Source of the DNA: Candidatus Latescibacterota bacterium
Lineage (GTDB): Bacteria; JAAXHH01; JACQVL01
Direction of reading: 5' to 3'
Assembly (NCBI GenBank): GCA_016209865.1
Contig: JACQVL010000349.1
Coordinates: 1-15,097 of the forward strand
DNA length: 15,097 nt
This document shows, piece by piece, positions 8,238 to 14,596 of the stretch; within the stretch, counting starts at the first letter, position 1; each line of letters starts with the position of its first letter. A program made the position numbers and the translations under genes. The notes beneath the pieces are model-generated. The model saw only the letters and a program-made list of their open reading frames with translations. It was not told the origin of the DNA and made no database searches.

Positions 8238-8319
8238 ATCAATCTACAAATGGAATTTTATAAAACCGCTACCCAGCGTTGACCTATACATTCGCAGGAA
8301 AATTCTTCTTCATCATCAT
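8234..8319 (+). promoter_or_regulatory. Intergenic gap after hsdR with a weak promoter candidate
   Basis: This 82-base gap is clearly AT-rich compared with hsdR. TATAAA at 8259-8264, inside the palindrome TTTTATAAAA (8256-8265), is a plausible -10 box; the matching -35 region (TTAGAT, 8234-8239) is poor and the spacing of 19 is long. TTGACC at 8279-8284 resembles a -35 box but has no good -10 box 16-18 bases later. No terminator hairpin is seen after hsdR. The nucleotidyltransferase gene probably starts its own transcript here, but this is weakly supported. Confidence 0.2.
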
Positions 8320-9129
8320 ATGGATAGCACGATTCCGCGTCACATCCACAATACAATCGTAGCACGCCTGGATCACATTGAGGTTGAAGAAGACGTTAGG
8401 ATTTTTTTCGCGTGCGAATCAGGGAGCCGGGCATGGGGATTTCCGTCGACCGATAGTGATTACGATGTGCGGTTTCTCTCTATCCATCCACCAGAGTGGT
8501 ATCTGTCTGTCGACATGGAGCGGAAACGGGATGTCATCGAGCGTCCAATCAATGACCACCTGGATCTCAACGGCTGGGACCTGCGCAAGGCACTCTGGCT
8601 TTTACGTAAGTCGAACCCGCCATTATTGGAGTGGCTTGCTTCGCCCATCGTGTATCGAGAATACTCTGCTATTCCTCAGCGACTACGTGAACTAAAAGCC
8701 AGGTACTATTCGCCACGCGCCTGCGCATACCATTATCTGCACATGGCGAAGGGCAATTATCGAGAGTACCTGCATGGAGCCAGAGTGTGGCTGAAGAAGT
8801 ATCTGTATGTGCTGCGCCCTCTCCTGGCGATCGAATGGATTATCCGTGATCTGGGACCTGTCCCCATGGAATTCGAGCGTCTCATCGAGGCAGTTATTGA
8901 GGATCGGACGTTACGATGGGCCATCGATCAACTGCTGGAAGCAAAGAAAGCAGGCGATGAACTGGCCGTTGGACCACGTATCGACCCAATCAGTCTTTAT
9001 CTGGAAGAAGCCCTTCCGAGATTGGAATGCCTGATCTCAGATACGGAGGTACGTACCGCTCCGATTGACGAGTTGAATGCGGTATTCCGAGAGGGATTGA
9101 GGGAGATGTGGGATATGAAGAGAGCGTGA
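8320..9129 (+). CDS. RlaP/YcgL-like nucleotidyltransferase superfamily protein
   Basis: The 269-residue product matches the polymerase-beta-type nucleotidyltransferases of the RlaP group. Near the N-terminus it has the signature GSRAWG (35-40) followed by D45-S-D47-Y-D49-V, where the Asp pair binds the catalytic metals. HLDLNGWDLRKAL at about 84-96 and the NPPLLEWL block at about 108-115 are also typical of the group, as is the helical second half (YLHMAKGNYREYL; WLKKYLYVLRPLL). The presumed reaction is transfer of a nucleotide to an RNA, protein or small molecule; the substrate is unknown. RlaP proteins have been linked to RNA repair by genome context in some bacteria, but no RNA ligase lies next to this one. 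ATG 8320 has no clear ribosome binding site (AGGAA is 19 bases away), yet the next Met is at residue 66, past the active site, so it must be close to the true start. It reads away from hsdR and is not clearly in the same operon. Its base use looks less GC-rich than the flanks, suggesting transfer. Confidence 0.82.
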   Translation: MDSTIPRHIHNTIVARLDHIEVEEDVRIFFACESGSRAWGFPSTDSDYDVRFLSIHPPEWYLSVDMERKRDVIERPINDHLDLNGWDLRKALWLLRKSNPPLLEWLASPIVYREYSAIPQRLRELKARYYSPRACAYHYLHMAKGNYREYLHGARVWLKKYLYVLRPLLAIEWIIRDLGPVPMEFERLIEAVIEDRTLRWAIDQLLEAKKAGDELAVGPRIDPISLYLEEALPRLECLISDTEVRTAPIDELNAVFREGLREMWDMKRA

Positions 9130-9256
9130 AGACTGGACGCTGAATCAGGCTATGAGGAGTGCTATTCGGCAGCGTTTTGGTGTCCAAATGGTGTCCAGAA
9201 GAGGTCTAGAATCATCGAAATTGGTCTAGAGTGATACAAAGTGGGAACGGCTGCTC
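9130..9256. other. Non-coding gap between the defence half and the metabolic half
   Basis: This 127-base stretch holds no convincing gene. It contains the paired short direct repeats listed separately (9178-9230). No tRNA, integrase or transposase remnant is recognisable in it. It separates the nucleotidyltransferase gene from the small ORF at 9257 and may contain the boundary of the transferred segment. Confidence 0.4.
9178..9230. repeat. Two pairs of short direct repeats
   Basis: TGGTGTCCA occurs at 9178-9186 and again at 9189-9197, an offset of 11 bases, about one helical turn. GGTCTAGA occurs at 9203-9210 and again at 9223-9230, an offset of 20 bases. Each GGTCTAGA copy contains the palindrome TCTAGA. 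The close packing of two different pairs within 53 bases, just ahead of a small ORF, would fit protein binding sites or a recombination core. The repeats are directly visible; their function is unknown. Confidence 0.5.
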
Positions 9257-9406
9257 ATGCCAAGAAAAAGAGGGAGTTACTTCCTCCACCTCGACGACGT
9301 GGAAGTTGGAGTCCCGTATGATTGGTCTCTCTGCCTGGCGTACAAACCCTACGTCAGCCGACGCGATATTCTGCCGGAAGTAGAACGGTATGTCAACGAG
9401 CGATAA
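9257..9406 (+). CDS. Small ORF, 49 residues, unknown function
   Basis: An ATG-to-TAA reading frame encodes a 49-residue, charged product starting MPRKRGSYFLHLDDVEVGVP and ending VERYVNER. The sequence has mixed hydrophobic and charged residues, reads like a folded protein rather than random translation, and has no membrane segment. There is only a weak ribosome binding site (GGGAACGG about 6 bases upstream). It ends 14 bases before the ATG of the next gene, on the same strand, so it could be the first gene of that transcript. It could also be the remnant of a longer gene cut at the repeat zone just upstream. I do not recognise a family. Confidence 0.4.
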   Translation: MPRKRGSYFLHLDDVEVGVPYDWSLCLAYKPYVSRRDILPEVERYVNER

Positions 9407-9420
9407 AAAGGACTGCGCCC

Positions 9421-10299
9421 ATGATTCGCCCTACGATCACCTATCGGTTTGAGACAGACTATCTGATCGGAGAGATCCGTCCCGACCTGCCCAAGGCCGG
9501 AGTGGTGCTGTGCCGGCACAAGCCGAGCGGGTTCGAACTCCTGCCGGAGCCGCCCCTCCATGCGCTCCTCATGCCGGAATGGCTGATGCGGCCCGGCCAG
9601 AGGCGGGAAGGCATTTTTTGGAATCCCTGCTGGGCAAGGCCGGATGTCCGGGTGGAGGGGGAAGGCGTCGTCTTCCATGTGCCCGCGACGCAGACGCGGG
9701 AGTGGAATATCGATGTGACCTTTCGTTACGCGCCCGGCCCGGATTGGATCGACCTCAGTTGCACCCTCGTGCCCGGCAGCGCCATCGATGATTTTGAGTT
9801 CTTTTTTGCTTCCTACATCAACGAGGCGATGGAACGCACCTATGTCTCGGCTGCGTTGCCGGACGGGGAATCCTGGCAATGGTTGGATAACCGCAAGACC
9901 AAACCCTATGGCCCCCCCTATTTCATCGTCAGGGATGAACGGGCGCGACAGTACCTGGAGGACGGACGCTGGCATCTGGGCGGCAACGCTCGCGAAAAAG
10001 GCCTGGAACCGGACTGGTATTACGCACGTCCTATTTTACTTGCCATGCAGGAATCCACCGGCCTGGCGGCGGTCACCTTAGTCGAGCCACAGGTCTGCAC
10101 CCTGCTGGGAGGACAACATCATCATGTGGAAACGGCCCACGACTTCACGTTCAGTGGCCACCTGCGCCCCCAGGAACCGCTGGTGGGACGAGCACGGGTG
10201 GTCATTCGTAAGATCGGCCAATTCCCCCAGGCGAGCGCGCAACTCGACACCATGTGGACCGAGTTCATAGACGCCCTGAAGGAGGGAGGCGTCGTATGA
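9421..10299 (+). CDS. Conserved-looking protein of unknown function, possible beta-sandwich fold
   Basis: I do not recognise this 292-residue product. It has no signal peptide, membrane segment or known catalytic motif. The sequence alternates short beta-type stretches with many aromatic and charged residues (FWNPCW, WIDLSCTLVPG, DFEFFFASYINEAM, WHLGGNAREKG, DWYYARPILLAMQ), which would fit an all-beta sugar-binding or mutarotase-like fold; this is a guess. HHH at about 234-236 (GGQHHHVETAHDF) could be a metal or substrate site. I chose ATG 9421 because AAAAAGGA lies about 9 bases upstream; the frame is open back to 9322 but that stretch overlaps the small ORF. It is 22 bases upstream of the truncated Gfo/Idh gene and probably shares its transcript, so a role in the same sugar-like or small-molecule pathway is likely. 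Confidence 0.7.
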   Translation: MIRPTITYRFETDYLIGEIRPDLPKAGVVLCRHKPSGFELLPEPPLHALLMPEWLMRPGQRREGIFWNPCWARPDVRVEGEGVVFHVPATQTREWNIDVTFRYAPGPDWIDLSCTLVPGSAIDDFEFFFASYINEAMERTYVSAALPDGESWQWLDNRKTKPYGPPYFIVRDERARQYLEDGRWHLGGNAREKGLEPDWYYARPILLAMQESTGLAAVTLVEPQVCTLLGGQHHHVETAHDFTFSGHLRPQEPLVGRARVVIRKIGQFPQASAQLDTMWTEFIDALKEGGVV

Positions 10300-10321
10300 C
10301 CATCACGGAAAGGATGAACGC

Positions 10322-10744
10322 GTGATGCACCGATGGATCGTAGGAATCATCGGCTGTGGATGGATTGCGCCGTTCCATGCGAAGGCGCTGCGTCAGCTCC
10401 GTGAGCGAGCCATCGTGGCATGGGTGGCCGATCCGGATGTGGGACGGGCCGAGCGGCTGGCAGCCGACCTGCAGGGGCTCAGTCCCGGAGCAACCGCCGG
10501 TATCGCTCCGTCCACGATTCGGCTGCTCTCAGATTACCGCGTGGGACTCAGCGATGTCGAGGCAGTCTTCATCCTGGTGCCCCATCACCTCCACTACTCC
10601 ATCACGAGGGACGCGCTGAGAGCCGGCTGTCACGTGCTCCTGGAGAAGCCGTTTGCGTTGACGCTCCCAGAGGCCCATGACATGATCGCTGCGGCGGATC
10701 ATGCTGGAAGAGCTGGGATGGGGGAGTCGCATCATGATCGATAG
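10322..10744 (+). pseudogene. Truncated Gfo/Idh/MocA oxidoreductase (NAD(P)-binding half only)
   Basis: The Gfo/Idh/MocA family consists of NAD(P)-dependent oxidoreductases acting on sugars, inositols and related molecules, normally about 320-400 residues. This product has 140. The N-terminal Rossmann domain is complete: IVGIIGCGWIAPFHAKAL at about 6-23 (dinucleotide binding), the acidic strand end VADPD, VFILVPHHLHY, and the family signature EKPFAL near 109. Translation then stops within about 30 residues, after AADHAGR, with an unrelated tail (AGMGESHHDR) that overlaps the start of the PhyH gene. The catalytic C-terminal domain is absent from the DNA that follows, which is PhyH from its first residues. 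A deletion that joined the front of this gene to the upstream edge of phyH is the simplest explanation. It is therefore called a pseudogene, although a short NAD-binding protein cannot be excluded. GTG 10322 and ATG 10325 are both possible starts; GGAAAGGA lies just upstream. Confidence 0.75.
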
Positions 10745-11462
10745 AACAGCGGTAGCGACTGAGATCAATGAACGCGGGTATTGCGTCCTCGAAGCATGCT
10801 ATCATGAGGAGGAGTGCCGGCAGATACGGGCCATCATGGATCGTCTGTGCGAGCAGAAGGGTGGACTGTCCCCGAACACCTCCTACATCGGCCTCGTCCC
10901 ATTCCTGCAGCTCGCCCCCGAGATGGCGCCGTTCTTCGGCCGTCCAGACCTGGTGGAGACGTTCGCCGAAGTGTTGCAGGACGCCCCGCGCCTGGCCCAC
11001 AGCGGGGCGAGTGTCACAAACGAATACGCCAACCCGTTCATCATCTCCTGGCACACCCATTACCAGTGGGAAGTTCCACCCGACGGGTTGAACCGTCAGC
11101 AGCCGGAGCGCATCTTCTGTAACGTGTACGTGGATGGATCAACTCCGGAGATCGGCCAGCTCATCCTGATTCCACGTCGTCTGAACGACCCGATCGACCA
11201 GCCATGTTCGGACCGGCGGGCGGACTGGCCTGGCCAGGTCAACGTCGTCGCCCCGCCCGGCTCGGCGGTCATCTTCGATTCGGCTCTGTGGCATACCGGA
11301 AAGCGCGGGACGAAGCCCGGACTCCGGCACCTCTTCGGGGGGGAATACCAGAGGTGGCATGACCTCCGGCCGCACCCCGAGGACAACATCAGCGAGAGTC
11401 CAGCCCTGGCTCAGTACAAGCGTGATCTTCCCGCGTTGCGCCGTTTGATCGACGGACCGTAG
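10734..11462 (+). CDS. Phytanoyl-CoA dioxygenase (PhyH) family protein with altered metal triad
   Basis: PhyH proteins are Fe(II)/2-oxoglutarate-dependent oxygenases with a double-stranded beta-helix fold. This 242-residue product has the family layout: an N-terminal NERGYCVLEAC stretch (about 12-22), a core SWHTHYQW at 105-112, ILIPRR at about 144-149 in place of the usual VxPGSH, APPGSAVIFDSALWHTG at 173-189 and GLRHLFGGEY at 197-205. The distal His187 and the 2-oxoglutarate-binding Arg198 are present, but the usual His-x-Asp is His107-Thr-His109. This predicts a three-His site or loss of normal activity. I chose ATG 10734 because GGGGGAG lies 8 bases upstream; an in-frame ATG at 10701 lies over the truncated Gfo/Idh gene. 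The stop is followed by a hairpin between this gene and the convergent Gfo/Idh gene. Substrate is unknown. Confidence 0.78.
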   Translation: MIDRTAVATEINERGYCVLEACYHEEECRQIRAIMDRLCEQKGGLSPNTSYIGLVPFLQLAPEMAPFFGRPDLVETFAEVLQDAPRLAHSGASVTNEYANPFIISWHTHYQWEVPPDGLNRQQPERIFCNVYVDGSTPEIGQLILIPRRLNDPIDQPCSDRRADWPGQVNVVAPPGSAVIFDSALWHTGKRGTKPGLRHLFGGEYQRWHDLRPHPEDNISESPALAQYKRDLPALRRLIDGP

Positions 11463-11468
11463 CCGAGC

Positions 11469-11484
11469 GACACCTTATGGTGTC
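11469..11484. terminator. Small hairpin between convergent genes, possible bidirectional terminator
   Basis: GACACC (11469-11474), a TTAT loop and GGTGTC (11479-11484) form a perfect 6-base-pair stem. It lies in the 38-base gap between the stop of the + strand PhyH gene and the stop of the - strand oxidoreductase gene. There is no T run on either side, so it is a weak candidate for an intrinsic terminator. Confidence 0.3.
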
Positions 11485-11500
11485 CATGATTTGCTGGCAC

Positions 11501-12556
11501 TCATCCACGCTCGTGCGTCAGTCTCTCCCGCACCTGCGCCCACTCCGCATCCTGAAGACGCGGCGGGAAGGACACGCGCTGGCCGTGGAGCGCGGATCGG
11601 TAGGCCGCCATGATGAGATCAAACCCGAGCTTGGCACGCTCGAACCGGCACTGGTGGGGCTGACGATCATCATCGAGCCACTCAGCGATCGCCTGCGTAA
11701 ACGCGCGCTGAGCTGGCAGGTCGTCCGCGAAAAAATTCGTCGGCGACCTGAACGGTTGCGCCATCCCCTCAACCTGATACCCCCACGACCCAAAATCGCG
11801 CCACCAGAACCGTCCGTTCGTCCCCCAGAGGTCGAGGGTACAGCGGGCGGGAATGGGTGGTGCCTCGACCCCAGGGTCGTCTGCGGCACCACAGGCCTCT
11901 GGGGAGGCTTCGAACAAGACCCGGAGGCCGCCGGGGACGGTGTAGGCGGCCAGCACGTTCTCCGGACACGGCGCATCGGGACTGGCGTAGGGCGCGCCCC
12001 CGTCAACCGTGGCCCACACCGCCGTCGGCGACACATCATCCACGGCCAGCAGCGCCAGATCCATCAGGTGCGTGCCCATATTCAGGAGGCCGCCCTGGGT
12101 GGTGGCGCGCACGAAGTGGATCGCGCCCAGCGTGCCCGCCGCGTGGAACGCCCGGAGCGTCGCCGCAAAGGGCATGTACCGCATCTGGTGGTTGACGATT
12201 ACTCTGAGTCCGGTGTGCTGGACCGCCTGCTCCAGGCGCTCGGCTTCAGCGGGCCGGCACGCGATCGGCTTTTCGATGACGAGGGCTTTCACCCCCGCCG
12301 CCGCGGCCGGCTCGACCCACAGGGCCCGTGGGAGGGCGGGAGCGGTGATCGCGTGCACGATGTCGGGGCGTTCGTGGGCGAGCATGTCCTCGTAGTCGGC
12401 ATAGCCCTTCACCCCGAGCTCCCGTGCCCCCGCGTTCCGGCGTTCTTCGTCGATCTCACAGAGCGCGACGACCTGCATGTTTTCTACGCCGTCATACGCT
12501 CTGGCATGATGCAGCCCGCGGCGGGCGCCCACGATCGCCGTGCGATACATCCCCAT
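11501..12556 (-). CDS. Gfo/Idh/MocA family oxidoreductase, full length
   Basis: This 351-residue product is an NAD(P)-dependent oxidoreductase of the Gfo/Idh/MocA family. The N-terminal nucleotide-binding region starts TAIVGARRGLHHARAY at about 6-21; GARRG replaces the usual GxGxxG. VVALCEIDEER follows at 29-39, then the signature EKP at 95-97 (ALVIEKPIAC). The C-terminal alpha/beta domain carries NHQMRY at 122-127 and NMGTHLMDLALL at 159-170, where His163 and Asp166 match the catalytic GxHxxD motif. It is full length, unlike the copy at 10322. A strong ribosome binding site (AGGAGGG on the minus strand, 12567-12561) precedes ATG GGG ATG; I start at 12556, though 12550 is equally possible. 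The frame is open 33 bases further, without support. It is transcribed away from the second PhyH gene and ends facing the first. Substrate is unknown, but the context suggests a sugar or polyol. Confidence 0.88.
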   Translation of the reverse strand: MGMYRTAIVGARRGLHHARAYDGVENMQVVALCEIDEERRNAGARELGVKGYADYEDMLAHERPDIVHAITAPALPRALWVEPAAAAGVKALVIEKPIACRPAEAERLEQAVQHTGLRVIVNHQMRYMPFAATLRAFHAAGTLGAIHFVRATTQGGLLNMGTHLMDLALLAVDDVSPTAVWATVDGGAPYASPDAPCPENVLAAYTVPGGLRVLFEASPEACGAADDPGVEAPPIPARCTLDLWGTNGRFWWRDFGSWGYQVEGMAQPFRSPTNFFADDLPAQRAFTQAIAEWLDDDRQPHQCRFERAKLGFDLIMAAYRSALHGQRVSFPPRLQDAEWAQVRERLTHERG

Positions 12557-12819
12557 CAAGCCCTCCTGTGAGAAATTGTCAGCAGTCACCCCACGCGTAT
12601 CCAGAAAAAACGCTGCAATGGAGAAAAAGTCAACGAGGGAATCGCGGTTCTCAGGAGAGAGCCGTGGGATGGCAATGCGGTCAGAAATTCAACCAGTGTT
12701 CGTCACCGGTTCAAATGTTCTTGACATCTGTTGAACTCCTCCCCTTTTTGGTATCCAATCAACTCCGCAGACCCGTGACCACAACGACACACACAGATAC
12801 CCTTACAAGGAGGCGAACG
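12557..12819. promoter_or_regulatory. Divergent intergenic region with both start signals
   Basis: This 263-base gap separates the minus-strand oxidoreductase from the plus-strand PhyH gene, so it must hold the promoters of both if they are transcribed separately. Near one end is AGGAGGG (minus strand, 12567-12561) and near the other a full Shine-Dalgarno AAGGAGG (12807-12813), 6 bases before ATG 12820. A consensus -35 box TTGACA lies at 12721-12726, but I see no good -10 box at 16-18 bases. No gene on either strand is convincing here, although the plus frame stays open through it. Confidence 0.5.
12709..12736. promoter_or_regulatory. Inverted repeat around a TTGACA box, possible operator
   Basis: GTTCAA (12709-12714) and TTGAAC (12731-12736) form a perfect inverted repeat with a 16-base spacer. 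The spacer contains the consensus -35 hexamer TTGACA (12721-12726). A regulator bound to the two arms would cover the -35 box of the plus-strand PhyH promoter. The arms are short, so chance is possible. Confidence 0.22.
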
Positions 12820-13596
12820 ATGCTAACGAACGAGCAAGTGGCGGCGTATCAGCGAGACGGCTACCTGAAAGTCGAAGGCCTGTTCACCCCGGAAGAGGTT
12901 GGCGAGCTGTCGTCTGACATGATCCGGATTATCGAAGAGTGGGGACAGGAGACGATCGGGTGGCACGGGCCGTGGCGGGACCGCTACCTGCCGGAGCAGG
13001 AGCGCCAGAACACCAAAGCGGTGTTCATGCACAACCCGCATTTTTATTCCTCCGCGTGGGGACGTGTGATCTTCCATCCGGGCCTGATCGGGTGCGTGCA
13101 GGACCTCATCGGCCCGTGCGTCCAATGGCATCACACGGTGCTGCACGGGAAACCGCCCGAATTAGGCACTCCCTTCCCGATGCACCAGGACTATCCGTTC
13201 TACCCGCACGACGGCCTGGATTTTGTCGACTGTCTCCTCCACCTCGACGATGCGCCCTTAGAGAGCGGCTGTCTCTGCGTCGTGCCGGGCAGCCACAAGA
13301 ACGGGCCGTTAGAGCACATCACCGGCTCGCACACCGCGCCCCACCTGCCGCCCGACGTGTACCATCCGACCAAAGTCAAAACCATCCCCATCCCGGCGAA
13401 GACCGGGGATGTGATCTTCTTCAGCTATTGTACGATCCACTGGTCGGACGCCAACCGGACGGAGCAATGGCGCAAGGCAGTCCGGTTCGGCTACCATCAT
13501 CCGGCGATGCGTCCGACCGGGCATAACCCGAACGACCCGTACAACAACATCGTCGTCACCGGGTTTAAGGCGAATCAGCAGGCGACTGGTAACTGA
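12820..13596 (+). CDS. Phytanoyl-CoA dioxygenase (PhyH) family protein, intact active site
   Basis: This 258-residue product is a Fe(II)/2-oxoglutarate-dependent dioxygenase of the PhyH family, likely to hydroxylate or otherwise oxidise a small molecule. The layout is textbook: LTNEQVAAYQRDGYLKVEGL at 2-21, PMHQDYPFYP at 120-129 with His122 and Asp124, LDDAPLESGCLCVVPGSHK at about 142-160, GDVIFFSYCTIHWSDANRT at about 196-214 with the distal His207, and an Arg at 218 or 222 (WRKAVRFGY) that would hold 2-oxoglutarate. The start is fixed by a full AAGGAGG 6 bases before ATG 12820; the longer frame from 12424 would run through the promoter region and over the opposite gene. The stop overlaps the aldo/keto reductase ATG by one base (TGATG), so these two are an operon and probably act in one pathway. 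Compared with the PhyH at 10734 it differs widely, so they are not a recent duplication. Confidence 0.9.
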   Translation: MLTNEQVAAYQRDGYLKVEGLFTPEEVGELSSDMIRIIEEWGQETIGWHGPWRDRYLPEQERQNTKAVFMHNPHFYSSAWGRVIFHPGLIGCVQDLIGPCVQWHHTVLHGKPPELGTPFPMHQDYPFYPHDGLDFVDCLLHLDDAPLESGCLCVVPGSHKNGPLEHITGSHTAPHLPPDVYHPTKVKTIPIPAKTGDVIFFSYCTIHWSDANRTEQWRKAVRFGYHHPAMRPTGHNPNDPYNNIVVTGFKANQQATGN

Positions 13597-14564
13597 TGGG
13601 GGGCATGGCCATGCCAGAAGCGCCGTTGACGCCGGGGTGTTGTCCGCGACGCCGGTGGGGCAACACCGGCCTCTCCATCCCGGTCATCCCATTCGGGACG
13701 CAAGGGTTCGGGAACAATTTCGGGCCGGTCAGCGATGAGCAGGCGATCGCCCTCATCCGCCGCGCCGTCGACTTAGGCGTGAATCATTTCGACTGCGCGC
13801 GGTGTTATGGCGACTCGATGCGCAAGCTGGGACTGGCCATCACGCAGGGTGTCGTCAAGCGGGATGAGGTCATCATCAGCGGCCGGCTGTGCTGCCACAG
13901 CGCGGCGCAGTGGGGCGGGTACGGCAAGGGGGAGGCCGACTATTCCGCTGAACGGGCGATCGCCGACGTCCAGGATCAGCTTGCGCGGCTCGGGACGGAT
14001 TATTTCGATGCCATGCTGATCCATGACCCGACCGCGATCGAGCCGACCTTAGCGCCGGACGGGTGTCTCGACGGGCTGAAGCGGCTGAAGGCCGATGGCC
14101 TCGTCCGGTCCGTCGGCTACGGGATGAACCCGCATCCTTTCCATCTGAAGGCCATCGCCGAGGGGGACATCGACGTCCTGCTCACGTTCAACGATTACAA
14201 CCTGTTCCGGCAAACGGCGGCCGACGAGGTTCTGCCCGCGGCGGCGAACAAAAGTCTCGGCGTGCTCAACGGCTGGTCGATCAAGCGCGGACTCTTGACG
14301 GGGAGGCCGGTCGAAGAGGTCGTCCCGCGCGACACCTGGCAGCCGGGATCCGATCCGGAACGGGCGGAAGCGATGCGGCTGTGGTGCGCTGAGCACGAGA
14401 TCAGTCTGATCCGGCTGGCGTTGCAGTTCTGCCTCCGGGAAGGCCGGATCCATGGCAATCCACTCGGCAACCTGACGATCGACCAATTAGAGATGAACGT
14501 CGCCGCCGTGCTGAATCCCCTCCCCGACGCGATCTTCGAGGAATTCAGAGCGGCTCATCTGTGA
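13596..14564 (+). CDS. Aldo/keto reductase family protein with Arg at the catalytic Lys position
   Basis: Aldo/keto reductases are NAD(P)H-dependent enzymes with a TIM-barrel fold. The 322-residue product has RRRWGNTGLSIPVIPFGTQG at about 18-37 (the usual N-terminal strand), NHFDCARCYGDSMRKLG at 63-79 with catalytic Asp66 and Tyr71, FDAMLIHDPT at 137-146 with His143, and the GLVRSVGYG segment (nt about 14098-14124). The catalytic Lys normally found in a TKVG-like strand is replaced: the text here is DEVIISGRLCCH, placing Arg97 there. The enzyme may be altered or may tolerate the change. The ATG at 13596 overlaps the PhyH stop; two further in-frame ATGs at 13605 and 13611 follow, and the GGGGGG run suits 13611, so the true start may be 15 bases later. 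It ends convergent to the M20 peptidase gene. Confidence 0.85.
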   Translation: MGGMAMPEAPLTPGCCPRRRWGNTGLSIPVIPFGTQGFGNNFGPVSDEQAIALIRRAVDLGVNHFDCARCYGDSMRKLGLAITQGVVKRDEVIISGRLCCHSAAQWGGYGKGEADYSAERAIADVQDQLARLGTDYFDAMLIHDPTAIEPTLAPDGCLDGLKRLKADGLVRSVGYGMNPHPFHLKAIAEGDIDVLLTFNDYNLFRQTAADEVLPAAANKSLGVLNGWSIKRGLLTGRPVEEVVPRDTWQPGSDPERAEAMRLWCAEHEISLIRLALQFCLREGRIHGNPLGNLTIDQLEMNVAAVLNPLPDAIFEEFRAAHL

Positions 14565-14596
14565 GGGATGATCTGACCGAGGTCGAGGAAGGAGAG

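Noticed and set aside
9322-9420. 33-codon N-terminal extension of the unknown protein at 9421
   Set aside because: It overlaps the small ORF in another frame and lacks a ribosome binding site, while 9421 has AAGGA upstream.
11477-12571. 364-codon plus-strand frame opposite the Gfo/Idh oxidoreductase
   Set aside because: Its product is Arg/Gly/His-rich with no domain, while the minus strand encodes a complete family protein with all motifs.
12721-12749. Full sigma70 promoter at TTGACA
   Set aside because: The hexamer is perfect but no TATAAT-like box lies 16-18 bases later, so it is kept only as a possible element.
12424-12819. N-terminal extension of the second PhyH protein
   Set aside because: It would cross the divergent promoter region and overlap the opposite gene; AAGGAGG before 12820 fixes the start.
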